NCBI GenBank assembly: GCA_030527085.1
Contig: JAUNBN010000100.1
Span: 1 to 5,526 of the forward strand
DNA length: 5,526 nt
Direction of reading: 5' to 3'
DNA from: Oscillospiraceae bacterium
GTDB taxonomy: Bacteria; Bacillota; Clostridia; Oscillospirales; Ruminococcaceae
Shown here: one piece after another, positions 1 to 5,526 of the stretch
Numbering within the stretch: the first letter of the stretch is position 1
How the letters are laid out: every line of letters begins with the position of its first letter
Program-made: the position numbers and the translations under genes
The notes under the pieces: generated by a model
The model's input: the letters and a program-made list of their open reading frames with translations, nothing else
What the model was told of the DNA's origin: nothing
Database searches by the model: none

Positions 1-35
1 TCTGTGTTCCGGCACGGCTGCGCATACTTTCCAGA

Positions 36-76
36 GGTGTTTCTCTCCCCCGCCTTCGGCGGGGGAGAGAAACACC
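36..76. repeat. Perfect 19-bp palindromic hairpin upstream of pstS
   Basis: Bases 36-54 are the exact reverse complement of bases 58-76, leaving a 3-base TTC loop; the outer arm begins GGTGTTTCTC and the inner part is a run of C followed by GCC. Such a long, GC-rich, perfect stem would fold strongly in RNA from either strand. Neither side is followed by a run of T, so it is not a textbook intrinsic terminator, although it could still end or protect the transcript of an unseen upstream gene. A dispersed palindromic repeat of the genome is an equally good reading. The stem is certain; its role is inferred. Confidence 0.85.
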
Positions 77-110
77 CTAACTTCATGACCCGCATCTTAA
101 AAGCCGCGAT

Positions 111-165
111 TTTACACCGATTTAACGCAGGCGCGCTTTCGTATTTTACTTCGCGGGAATATTAT
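111..165 (+). promoter_or_regulatory. Candidate Pho-regulated promoter of the pst-pho operon
   Basis: TTTACA at 111-116 fits the Gram-positive PhoP half-site TT(A/T/C)A(C/T)A exactly, and TTAACG at 122-127 fits five of six bases exactly 11 bases later, the repeat spacing known for Bacillus PhoP. A further TTTACT lies at 145-150, one base off the 11-base phase; the place where another repeat would be expected (133-138) does not match. TATTAT at 160-165 is a good -10 element with no recognisable -35 about 17 bases upstream, as expected for an activator-dependent promoter. A start near 172 would put the repeats at roughly -61 to -22. The match is partial, so this is a plausible rather than proven operator. 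Confidence 0.4.
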
Positions 166-192
166 TAAAGCGTAGAGATTAAGGATAATAAA

Positions 193-198
193 AAGGAG
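193..198 (+). promoter_or_regulatory. Ribosome binding site of pstS
   Basis: AAGGAG lies six bases before the ATG at 205 within an A-rich leader, a strong Shine-Dalgarno sequence that fixes this start. It fits high-level synthesis of the binding protein. Confidence 0.85.
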
Positions 199-204
199 TT
201 TATT

Positions 205-1014
205 ATGAAAAGAGCAATTCTGCCCGCCCTCGCCGTATTCACGGCGCTCGCCCTCTTCGCGGGCTGCGGCTCCGCCGCCTCGGGCGGCTCTGTCTCCACC
301 GACGGCTCGACCTCAATGGAAAAGGTAATAGGCGCGCTGGGCGAATACTACACCGACGCGCACAGTGAGGTGAGCTTTACCTACAACCCGACCGGCTCGG
401 GCAGCGGCATAGCCGCCGTCTCTGAAGGCCGCTGCGACATAGGCCTTGCGAGCCGCGCGCTTAAAGATGATGAAAAAGCCCTTGGCCTCAGCGAAACGGT
501 TCTGGCCTACGACGGCATAGCGGTCATAGTCCACCCCGACAATCCCGTTTCCGACCTCAGCCTCGAGCAGATAGCGGCCGTCTATACCGGCGCGATAACT
601 AACTGGAGCGAGCTGGGCGGCGAGGATTCCGAAATAGTGCTCATAGGCCGCGAGGCAGGCAGCGGTACGCGCGATGGCTTCGAGAGCATTACTGATACCG
701 AGGACGCCTGCCAGTACCGCCAGGAGCTCACCTCCACCGGCGACGTTACAGCAACCGTCTCCCAGAATCCGGGGGCCATAGGCTACGCCTCGCTGGCCTC
801 CGTGAGCGACAGCGTTAAGGTGCTCAGCATTGACGGAGTCGCCCCCGCGGAAGAGACGGTCAAGAATGCGAGCTATACTCTCCAGCGCCCCTTCATGCTC
901 GTGACGCGCGCGGACGAAGCCTTGAGCGAGACCGCGCAGGACTTCTTCGACTTCGCCACCTCAAGCGAGGCCGCGGATATAATAACAGCCGCCGGGCTGG
1001 TGCCCGCAGTATAA
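205..1014 (+). CDS. pstS: Phosphate ABC transporter substrate-binding lipoprotein PstS
   Basis: PstS binds inorganic phosphate outside the membrane and delivers it to the PstCAB transporter. The 269-residue product starts with a lipoprotein signal: MKR, a hydrophobic stretch at about 4-18, then FAGC with Cys21 as the predicted lipidated residue; Phe at the -3 position is slightly unusual for a lipobox. Phosphate-site motifs follow in the expected order: GSTSM at 34-38, TGSGSGI at 63-69 and AGSGTRD at 151-157, the last carrying the Arg and Asp typical of PstS. NPGAIGYAS near 188-196 and QRPF at 227-230 also fit the family. The length matches the short PstS type of Bacillota rather than the roughly 346-residue enterobacterial one. 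It is the first gene of the operon and is separated from pstC by 49 bases containing a stem-loop. Identification is secure from the motifs and the pstCAB neighbours. Confidence 0.96.
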   Translation: MKRAILPALAVFTALALFAGCGSAASGGSVSTDGSTSMEKVIGALGEYYTDAHSEVSFTYNPTGSGSGIAAVSEGRCDIGLASRALKDDEKALGLSETVLAYDGIAVIVHPDNPVSDLSLEQIAAVYTGAITNWSELGGEDSEIVLIGREAGSGTRDGFESITDTEDACQYRQELTSTGDVTATVSQNPGAIGYASLASVSDSVKVLSIDGVAPAEETVKNASYTLQRPFMLVTRADEALSETAQDFFDFATSSEAADIITAAGLVPAV

Positions 1015-1018
1015 ACCA

Positions 1019-1054
1019 AAAGGCGGGCGGAGCCTGAATAGAGCCCCGCCCTTT
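1019..1054 (+). terminator. Intergenic stem-loop between pstS and pstC (possible attenuator)
   Basis: GGCGGG at 1022-1027 pairs with CCCGCC at 1045-1050, and AAA (1019-1021) can extend the stem with TTT (1052-1054) across one bulged C. An alternative register pairs GGCGGGC with the same region using a different bulge. Only three T follow, so full termination is unlikely. In pst operons a stem-loop here usually gives partial termination or protects the pstS mRNA, raising binding protein over membrane components. The pstC ribosome binding site starts immediately after the stem and is not buried in it. The fold is seen; the function is inferred. Confidence 0.5.
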
Positions 1055-1063
1055 AGAGGTGTT

Positions 1064-1948
1064 ATGAAAGCTAAAAGCTCAAATCAAGCGCTTGAAAAGG
1101 TCATTCACGGGATATTCCTGATTTTGGGGCTCATCTCCGTGGGCTGCGTGCTTTTGATAAGCGTCTATTTGATAGTCGCGGGCCTGCCCGCCATAAGGGA
1201 GATAGGCCTTTTCGAGTTCCTCTTGGGAACGCGCTGGGCCTCTACGGCGGCCGAGCCCTCCTACGGCATTCTGCCCTTTATCCTCACGAGCGTCTACGGC
1301 ACGGCGGGCGCTATACTGCTGGGCGTGCCCATAGGCTTTCTTTCGGCGGTCTATATAGCCAAGCTCGCTTCGCCGCGAGCTCGCGCCGTGATAGAGCCCG
1401 CCATAGGGCTGCTCTCGGGGATACCCTCCGTGGTCTACGGCCTTGTGGGCATGATGGCCCTGGTTCCCGCGATACGGAAAGTCTTCGACGTGCCGGACGG
1501 CGCGAGCCTGCTCGCGGCGATAATCGTGCTGGCTGTTATAATTCTGCCCTCGATAATAAAGGTCTCGGTCACGGCGCTGCGCGCGGTTCCCAAAGAGTAT
1601 GAGGACGCCTCGCTCGCGCTGGGCGCAACGCCTGTTGAAACCTATTTCCGGGTGAGCGTTCCCGCGGCCAAGAGCGGCATAGCCGCCGCCGTGGTGCTGG
1701 GAGTAGGGCGCGCGATCGGCGAGGCCATGGCCGTTATGATGGTGGCGGGCAATGTGGCCAATATGCCCTCGCTCTTTGAGAGCGTGCGTTTTCTTACCAC
1801 CGCCGTCGCGAGCGAGATGTCCTATTCCTCGGGGCTGCAGAGGCAGGCGCTCTTCTCAATAGCGCTGGTGCTCTTCCTCTTCATTATGCTCATAAACGCA
1901 ACGCTCAACCTCTTTTTAAAGAAGGGCGGTAAAGAAGGCAATGACTGA
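1064..1948 (+). CDS. pstC: Phosphate ABC transporter permease PstC
   Basis: PstC is one of the two membrane subunits forming the phosphate channel of the Pst importer. The 294-residue protein has about six hydrophobic segments, near residues 13-40, 74-100, 118-140, 148-172, 205-228 and 262-286. SGIPSVVYGLVGM at 118-130 is a hallmark of Pst permeases. The cytoplasmic EAA loop that docks on the ATPase begins around EDASLALGATP (180-190), and GRAIGEAMAV at 215-224 follows. The ATG at 1064 is preceded by GAGGTG (1056-1061), a good match to the anti-Shine-Dalgarno sequence though close to the start. The 3' end overlaps pstA by 8 bases. PstC rather than PstA is chosen from gene order and from the GRAIGEAMAV form of the motif; PstA carries GRIIGESAAL here. 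Confidence 0.95.
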   Translation: MKAKSSNQALEKVIHGIFLILGLISVGCVLLISVYLIVAGLPAIREIGLFEFLLGTRWASTAAEPSYGILPFILTSVYGTAGAILLGVPIGFLSAVYIAKLASPRARAVIEPAIGLLSGIPSVVYGLVGMMALVPAIRKVFDVPDGASLLAAIIVLAVIILPSIIKVSVTALRAVPKEYEDASLALGATPVETYFRVSVPAAKSGIAAAVVLGVGRAIGEAMAVMMVAGNVANMPSLFESVRFLTTAVASEMSYSSGLQRQALFSIALVLFLFIMLINATLNLFLKKGGKEGND

Positions 1949-2810
1949 AAACAACAGCTCAGTGAGCGCGAAGAGAAGAACCTACGCCCTTATAATGAAG
2001 GCCCTCATGTGGCTGGCGCTGTTTATAAGCTGCTCTCTCGTGGCCTTTCTGGCCGTCTATGTTCTGGCGCGCGGGCTGCCAAATATAAGCTGGGAGCTGC
2101 TCTCCACCAAGCCGAGCTACCTCAGGGAAACGATAGGCATACTGCCTGATATCCTCAACACGCTCTATATTCTGATAGCGACGCTCGCCGTCGTGCTGCC
2201 TCTGGGCGTGGGAGCCGCGGTCTACCTCAACGAATACGCGAAAAACAAGCGCCTCGTGGCCGCCATCGAGTACGCCTCGGAGACGCTCTCAGGCATACCC
2301 TCGATAATCTACGGGCTTGTGGGCATGCTGTTCTTCTGTCAGTTTTTAGGAATGCGCACCTCCCTGCTCGCGGGCGCGCTGACGCTGGTGGTGATGAATC
2401 TGCCGACGGTCATTCGCACAACGCAGGAGAGCCTCAAAACCGTGCCTCAGAGCTTCCGCGAGGGGGCCTTCGCCCTCGGGGCGGGCCGCTGGCGGGTCAT
2501 AAGGACCGTGGTGCTGCCCAGCTCCGTGGACGGTATCGTCACGGGCTGCATATTATCTGTGGGGCGCATAATCGGCGAGTCCGCCGCGCTGCTCTTCACC
2601 GCGGGCTTCGCCCACGCGCTGAACGGCTTTTTCGAGGGCTTAAGCAGCTCGGGCGCGACGCTTACGGTAGCGCTCTACGTCTACGCCAAGGAGCAGGGCG
2701 AGTTCGGCGTGGCCTTCGCCATAGCCGCGATTTTGATGCTACTGACTCTTATAATAAATCTTTCGGCCGACCTGGCAGGCAGGTATTTCAAGCGCAGGAG
2801 GGACACATGA
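1941..2810 (+). CDS. pstA: Phosphate ABC transporter permease PstA
   Basis: PstA is the second channel subunit and pairs with PstC. The 289-residue product has a basic N-terminus (KRR at 11-13), a first membrane helix at about 22-44 and further hydrophobic segments near 68-96, 115-137, 141-158, 196-222 and 255-277. SGIPSIIYGLVGM at 117-129 mirrors the same stretch in PstC, showing the two permeases are related. The EAA loop lies around FREGAFALGAG (172-182), followed by GRIIGESAAL at 208-217. The start overlaps the last 8 bases of pstC. Its upstream AGAAGG (1933-1938) is a weaker ribosome site than those of neighbours, so translation probably depends on coupling to pstC. The stop shares ATGA with the pstB start. 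Confidence 0.95.
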   Translation: MTENNSSVSAKRRTYALIMKALMWLALFISCSLVAFLAVYVLARGLPNISWELLSTKPSYLRETIGILPDILNTLYILIATLAVVLPLGVGAAVYLNEYAKNKRLVAAIEYASETLSGIPSIIYGLVGMLFFCQFLGMRTSLLAGALTLVVMNLPTVIRTTQESLKTVPQSFREGAFALGAGRWRVIRTVVLPSSVDGIVTGCILSVGRIIGESAALLFTAGFAHALNGFFEGLSSSGATLTVALYVYAKEQGEFGVAFAIAAILMLLTLIINLSADLAGRYFKRRRDT

Positions 2811-3556
2811 GTATAATCGAGGTTGAAAAGCTGAATTTGTGGTATGGGGATATGCAGGCGCTGAAAGCTGTCGATATGTCCGTTCCCAGCTCCAGCATAA
2901 CGGCGCTTATAGGCCCCTCCGGCTGCGGAAAATCCACCTTTTTAAAAACGCTCAACCGCATGAACGACCTCGTTCCCATCTGCCGCATAGAGGGCGTAGT
3001 AAAGCTCGGCGGAGAGGATATCTACGGCAAGATGGACGTTAACGTCCTGCGCAAGCGCGTGGGCATGGTCTTTCAGAAGCCCAACCCCTTTCCGATGAGC
3101 GTTTACGATAACGTGGCCTACGGTCCGCGCACTCACGGAGTTAAGGGCAAGGCCCGCCTGGACGATATAGTCGAAGAGAGCCTGCGCGGCGCGGCCATTT
3201 GGGACGAGGTGAAGGATAGGCTCAAAAAGTCCGCGCTCGGCCTTTCGGGCGGCCAGCAGCAGCGTCTCTGCATAGCCAGAGCCCTTGCCGTGGAGCCCGA
3301 AGTCCTGCTCATGGACGAGCCCACCAGCGCGCTCGACCCCATCTCCACCACGAAAATAGAAGAGCTCGCCTTGGAGCTTAAAAAGAAGTATACTATAATA
3401 ATAGTTACCCACAATATGCAGCAGGCGGTGCGCATTTCGGATAAGACGGCCTTCTTCCTTTTGGGCGAGGTTATAGAGTTCGCCGACACCGAGAGGATGT
3501 TCTCCTACCCGAAGGATAAGCGCACCGAGGATTACATCACGGGGAGGTTCGGCTGA
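2807..3556 (+). CDS. pstB: Phosphate ABC transporter ATP-binding protein PstB
   Basis: PstB is the cytoplasmic ATPase that powers phosphate import through PstC/PstA. All ABC motifs are intact in 249 residues: Walker A GPSGCGKST at 36-44, Q-loop Gln90 in VFQKPNPFPMSVYDN, signature LSGGQQQR at 146-153, Walker B VLLMDE at 166-171, D-loop SALD at 174-177 and the switch His202. FLKTLNRMND (45-54) and the QKPNPFP segment are typical of PstB and separate it from other ABC importers. The length is normal for the family. The start is fixed by AGGAGG at 2796-2801, five bases before the ATG, and sits in an ATGA overlap with the pstA stop. The stop overlaps the phoU start by one base (TGATG). Confidence 0.97.
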   Translation: MSIIEVEKLNLWYGDMQALKAVDMSVPSSSITALIGPSGCGKSTFLKTLNRMNDLVPICRIEGVVKLGGEDIYGKMDVNVLRKRVGMVFQKPNPFPMSVYDNVAYGPRTHGVKGKARLDDIVEESLRGAAIWDEVKDRLKKSALGLSGGQQQRLCIARALAVEPEVLLMDEPTSALDPISTTKIEELALELKKKYTIIIVTHNMQQAVRISDKTAFFLLGEVIEFADTERMFSYPKDKRTEDYITGRFG

Positions 3557-4209
3557 TGCGCTCGAGATTTGACGACGAATTAAACGCCCTCAACAAGGAG
3601 CTGATTATAATGGGGGCCAACTGCGAGAGGGCCATAGCTCTCGCCGCCAAGGCGCTGCTCAACTCGGACGCGGCTCTGGCCGCCGAGGTGGCCGAGGCCG
3701 AGAGGGAGATAGACCGCCTTGAAAGGGAGATAGAGACGCTCTGCCTGCGATTGCTCCTGCAGCAACAGCCCGTCGCGCGCGATTTGCGGCAGATATCCGC
3801 CGCGCTCAAGATGATAACGGACATGGAGCGCATAGGCGACCAGGCTCTGGATATCGCCGAGATAATAAAGCATCTGGATCGGAACCCCGAGGCGGACTGC
3901 GGCTTCATCAAGGAAATGGCAACCGCCGTTATAAAGATGGTGACGGAGAGTATAGACGCCTATGTGAAGCGCGATATCGCTATAGCCGAGAGCGTCATAG
4001 GGCAGGACGACCATGTGGACTCGCTTTTCATGGACGTTAAGGACAGCCTTATAGCCATGCTCGTTGAGGATTACAGCGACGGCGAATACGCCCTCGACCT
4101 TTTGATGATAGCCAAATACTTCGAGCGCATAGGCGACCACGCCGTAAACATAGCCGAATGGGTCATCTTCTCCGTCACCGGCGAGCACGAAAAGGGAGTT
4201 TCCCAATGA
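3556..4209 (+). CDS. phoU: Phosphate signalling regulator PhoU
   Basis: PhoU is a cytoplasmic all-helical protein that links the activity of the Pst transporter to the PhoR kinase and keeps the Pho response off when phosphate is plentiful. The 217-residue length is normal. Two related helical-bundle repeats are visible, each ending in a metal-binding type motif: MERIGDQALDIAE at 90-102 and FERIGDHAVNIAEW at 189-202. The middle is rich in charged heptad-like helix (Glu/Arg near 45-65). GGGGAGG at 3541-3547 precedes the ATG by 8 bases, and the start overlaps the pstB stop by one base. The stop forms an ATGA overlap with the response-regulator start, so PhoU and its signalling partners are probably made together. 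Confidence 0.95.
   Translation: MRSRFDDELNALNKELIIMGANCERAIALAAKALLNSDAALAAEVAEAEREIDRLEREIETLCLRLLLQQQPVARDLRQISAALKMITDMERIGDQALDIAEIIKHLDRNPEADCGFIKEMATAVIKMVTESIDAYVKRDIAIAESVIGQDDHVDSLFMDVKDSLIAMLVEDYSDGEYALDLLMIAKYFERIGDHAVNIAEWVIFSVTGEHEKGVSQ
4192..4198 (+). promoter_or_regulatory. Ribosome binding site deciding the response-regulator start
   Basis: AAGGGAG lies seven bases before the ATG at 4206 and inside the end of phoU. It supports 4206 over the in-frame upstream ATG at 4158, which would add 16 residues (MGHLLRHRRARKGSFP) that do not belong to a receiver domain. Confidence 0.8.
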
Positions 4210-4883
4210 TATACTGCGTTGAGGACGACGCGAGCGTCCGCGATATAGAGCTCTACACGCTTCGCTCCACGGGCTTTTCCGCCGAGGGCTTTGAGACCGC
4301 CGAGGGTCTTTTTAAAGCGCTCGAGCGCGAGCTGCCCGAGCTTATAATTCTCGATATAATGCTGCCCGGCGAGGACGGCCTCGAGATACTTAAAAAGCTG
4401 AAAGACAGCGGCAAAACCGCCGCCATACCCGTCATACTCGCGACGGCCAAGGGCGCGGAGTTCGACAAGGTCACGGGGCTGGACGGCGGCGCGGACGACT
4501 ACCTCGTAAAGCCCTTCGGAATGCTCGAGATGGTCTCGAGAGTGCGCGCCGTCCTGAGGCGCGCTTCGAGGGGCGGCGAGGAGAGCGTTTTAAAGCTGGG
4601 GTCTCTGGAAATGGACCTGACCCGCCACAAGGTTGTTTCGGGCGGCCGGGAGGCCGCTTTAACGCTCAAGGAGTTCGAGCTTTTAAAGGCCCTGCTGTCC
4701 CGCCCCGGAAGGGTCTTTACAAGGGAGGGGCTGCTCATGCAAATCTGGGGCATGGATTACGACGGCGAGACGCGCACCGTTGACGTTCACATACGCACCC
4801 TGCGCCGCAAGCTGGGAGAAAACGGGGATATGATAGCCACCGTCCGCGGCGTGGGCTACAAGCTGGAGGAGCGCCATGACTAA
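4206..4883 (+). CDS. phoB: PhoB/PhoP-type response regulator (OmpR family)
   Basis: This is a two-component response regulator that, once phosphorylated by the adjacent kinase, should bind DNA and activate phosphate-starvation genes. The 225-residue protein has an N-terminal receiver domain (about 1-118) with the acidic pocket EDD at 6-8, phospho-acceptor Asp50 in LDIMLPGEDG, switch Thr80 and Lys102 in the VKPF motif. A linker leads to an OmpR/PhoB winged-helix domain (about 127-220) with the recognition helix region RTVDVHIRTLRRKLG at 190-204 and the wing TVRGVGYKL at 212-220. The chosen ATG overlaps the phoU stop as ATGA and yields a receiver that starts directly with its first beta strand. 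The gene overlaps the kinase by 8 bases. The OmpR-family call is certain; the Pho assignment rests on the operon. Bacillota often name this gene phoP. Confidence 0.92.
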   Translation: MIYCVEDDASVRDIELYTLRSTGFSAEGFETAEGLFKALERELPELIILDIMLPGEDGLEILKKLKDSGKTAAIPVILATAKGAEFDKVTGLDGGADDYLVKPFGMLEMVSRVRAVLRRASRGGEESVLKLGSLEMDLTRHKVVSGGREAALTLKEFELLKALLSRPGRVFTREGLLMQIWGMDYDGETRTVDVHIRTLRRKLGENGDMIATVRGVGYKLEERHD

Positions 4884-5526
4884 ACGAATATTCCGCTCGG
4901 TTTTCGCGGCGCTCTGCTGCATGCTGCTCGCCTGCTTTCTGGTGATAACCGGCATTCTCTACAGCCATTTCACTAATCTTCAAAAGCTCGAGCTCGCCGA
5001 GCAGACGCAGCTGGCTTCCGAGGGCGTTGAGAGAAGCGGCCTTGACTATCTCGAGGCTCTCGGCAACTTCGAAAACCGCCTCACCTGGGTGGCGGCGGAC
5101 GGCGGGGTGCTCTACGACAGCGAGGCCGAGGCCGCGCAGATGGAAAACCACCTCGAGCGCGAGGAGATAGCCGAGGCGCTTCAAAACGGCTTCGGAGAGA
5201 GCGAGCGCGCCTCCGAAACGCTTACAGAGAGAACGCTCTACCGCGCCCAGCTCTTGAGCGACGGCAGCGTGCTGCGCCTCTCGGCCACTGAGAGCTCCGT
5301 GCTGGCGCTGCTTATAGGAATGCTGGAGCCGCTGGCCGTGGTGCTCGTGCTGGCGGCGGCGCTCTCGGCCCTGCTCGCAAGAAGCATGGCGAAGCGCATA
5401 GTAGAGCCCCTGAACAAGATAGACCTCGAAAGCCCGCTCGAAAACGAGGCCTACGACGAGCTGGCTCCCCTCCTTGGCCGCATTGAATCGCAGCAGCGGC
5501 GCATCTCGCGCCAGAGACTTGAGCTC
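4876..5526 (+). CDS. phoR: PhoR-type sensor histidine kinase, N-terminal part (cut by window end)
   Basis: The reading frame is open from ATG 4876 to the window edge, giving 217 residues. A first membrane helix spans about 9-29. An extracellular domain of about 110 residues follows (30-141), containing WVAADGGVLYDSEAEA at 71-86, a pattern I recognise from clostridial PhoR-like sensors and probably a PAS/Cache-type fold. A second membrane helix lies at about 142-168, and then a HAMP-like segment (MAKRIVEPLNKIDLESP, 171-187) and the beginning of a helical linker. The phospho-accepting His and the ATPase domain must lie beyond the window, so kinase function is inferred. GGAGGAG at 4865-4871 precedes the start, which overlaps the regulator stop by 8 bases. 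The partner is almost certainly the adjacent response regulator; phosphate sensing is inferred from the pst-phoU context. Confidence 0.88.
   Translation, partial: MTKRIFRSVFAALCCMLLACFLVITGILYSHFTNLQKLELAEQTQLASEGVERSGLDYLEALGNFENRLTWVAADGGVLYDSEAEAAQMENHLEREEIAEALQNGFGESERASETLTERTLYRAQLLSDGSVLRLSATESSVLALLIGMLEPLAVVLVLAAALSALLARSMAKRIVEPLNKIDLESPLENEAYDELAPLLGRIESQQRRISRQRLEL

Noticed and set aside
33..41. AGAGGTGTT also occurs at 1055-1063 before pstC, suggesting a ribosome site upstream of the hairpin
   Set aside because: No start codon follows the first copy and its bases form the hairpin arm; a 9-base match can occur by chance.
1..168. Frame open from base 1 to a stop at 166-168, possibly the end of an upstream gene
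   Set aside because: It reads straight through the perfect palindrome and the promoter region, and the translation has no recognisable motif. A short gene end before the hairpin cannot be excluded, but nothing supports it.
184..189. GATAAT as an alternative -10 element
   Set aside because: It would start transcription inside the pstS ribosome binding site and has no -35 element; TATTAT at 160-165 is better placed.
2942..3412. 156-codon minus-strand open frame opposite pstB
   Set aside because: It lies wholly within a gene with every ABC motif intact; its translation shows no family feature.
3580..4206. 208-codon open frame on the minus strand opposite phoU
   Set aside because: It mirrors the phoU codon bias, has no recognisable domain, and phoU is clearly real on the other strand.
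4735..5184. 149-codon minus-strand open frame across the regulator/kinase junction
   Set aside because: It covers the conserved winged-helix end and the kinase start on the opposite strand, a by-product of GC-rich codon use.
1..5526. A previously undescribed biological system
   Set aside because: Every gene belongs to the known Pst/PhoU/PhoB-PhoR set with intact motifs, and no unexplained coding region remains.

Overview
The window holds one ordinary, well-preserved phosphate-acquisition operon, read entirely on the + strand: pstS, pstC, pstA, pstB, phoU, a PhoB/PhoP-type response regulator, and the N-terminal 217 residues of its PhoR-type sensor kinase, which runs off the right edge. I see no mobile element, CRISPR array, RNA gene or broken gene, and no evidence for an undescribed system.

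Organism (inference): a GC-rich member of the Bacillota, class Clostridia, probably near Oscillospiraceae/Oscillospirales. The reasons are the short 269-residue PstS lipoprotein, strong AGGAGG-type ribosome binding sites, the gene order pstSCAB-phoU followed by the two-component pair, and the look of the regulator and sensor (a YDSEA-containing extracellular domain and a regulator beginning MIYCVEDD). Isoleucine is encoded mostly by AUA although the DNA is GC-rich, an odd preference seen across the operon.

Layout: bases 1-204 are non-coding as far as I can tell. They contain a perfect 19-bp palindromic hairpin (36-76), then an AT-richer promoter region with PhoP-box-like TTTACA/TTAACG repeats and a TATTAT -10 candidate. 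pstS (205-1014) is followed by a 49-base gap with a GC-rich stem-loop that probably sets pstS expression above that of the downstream genes. From pstC (1064) to the sensor kinase (4876 onward) every gene overlaps the next by 1 to 8 bases, so the six genes look translationally coupled.

How they work together: PstS captures phosphate outside the membrane, PstC and PstA form the channel, and PstB hydrolyses ATP to drive import. PhoU is the usual link between transporter state and the sensor kinase PhoR, which phosphorylates the response regulator. That regulator most likely activates this same operon through the repeats upstream of pstS. Transport, signalling and transcriptional output are therefore packed in one transcription unit.
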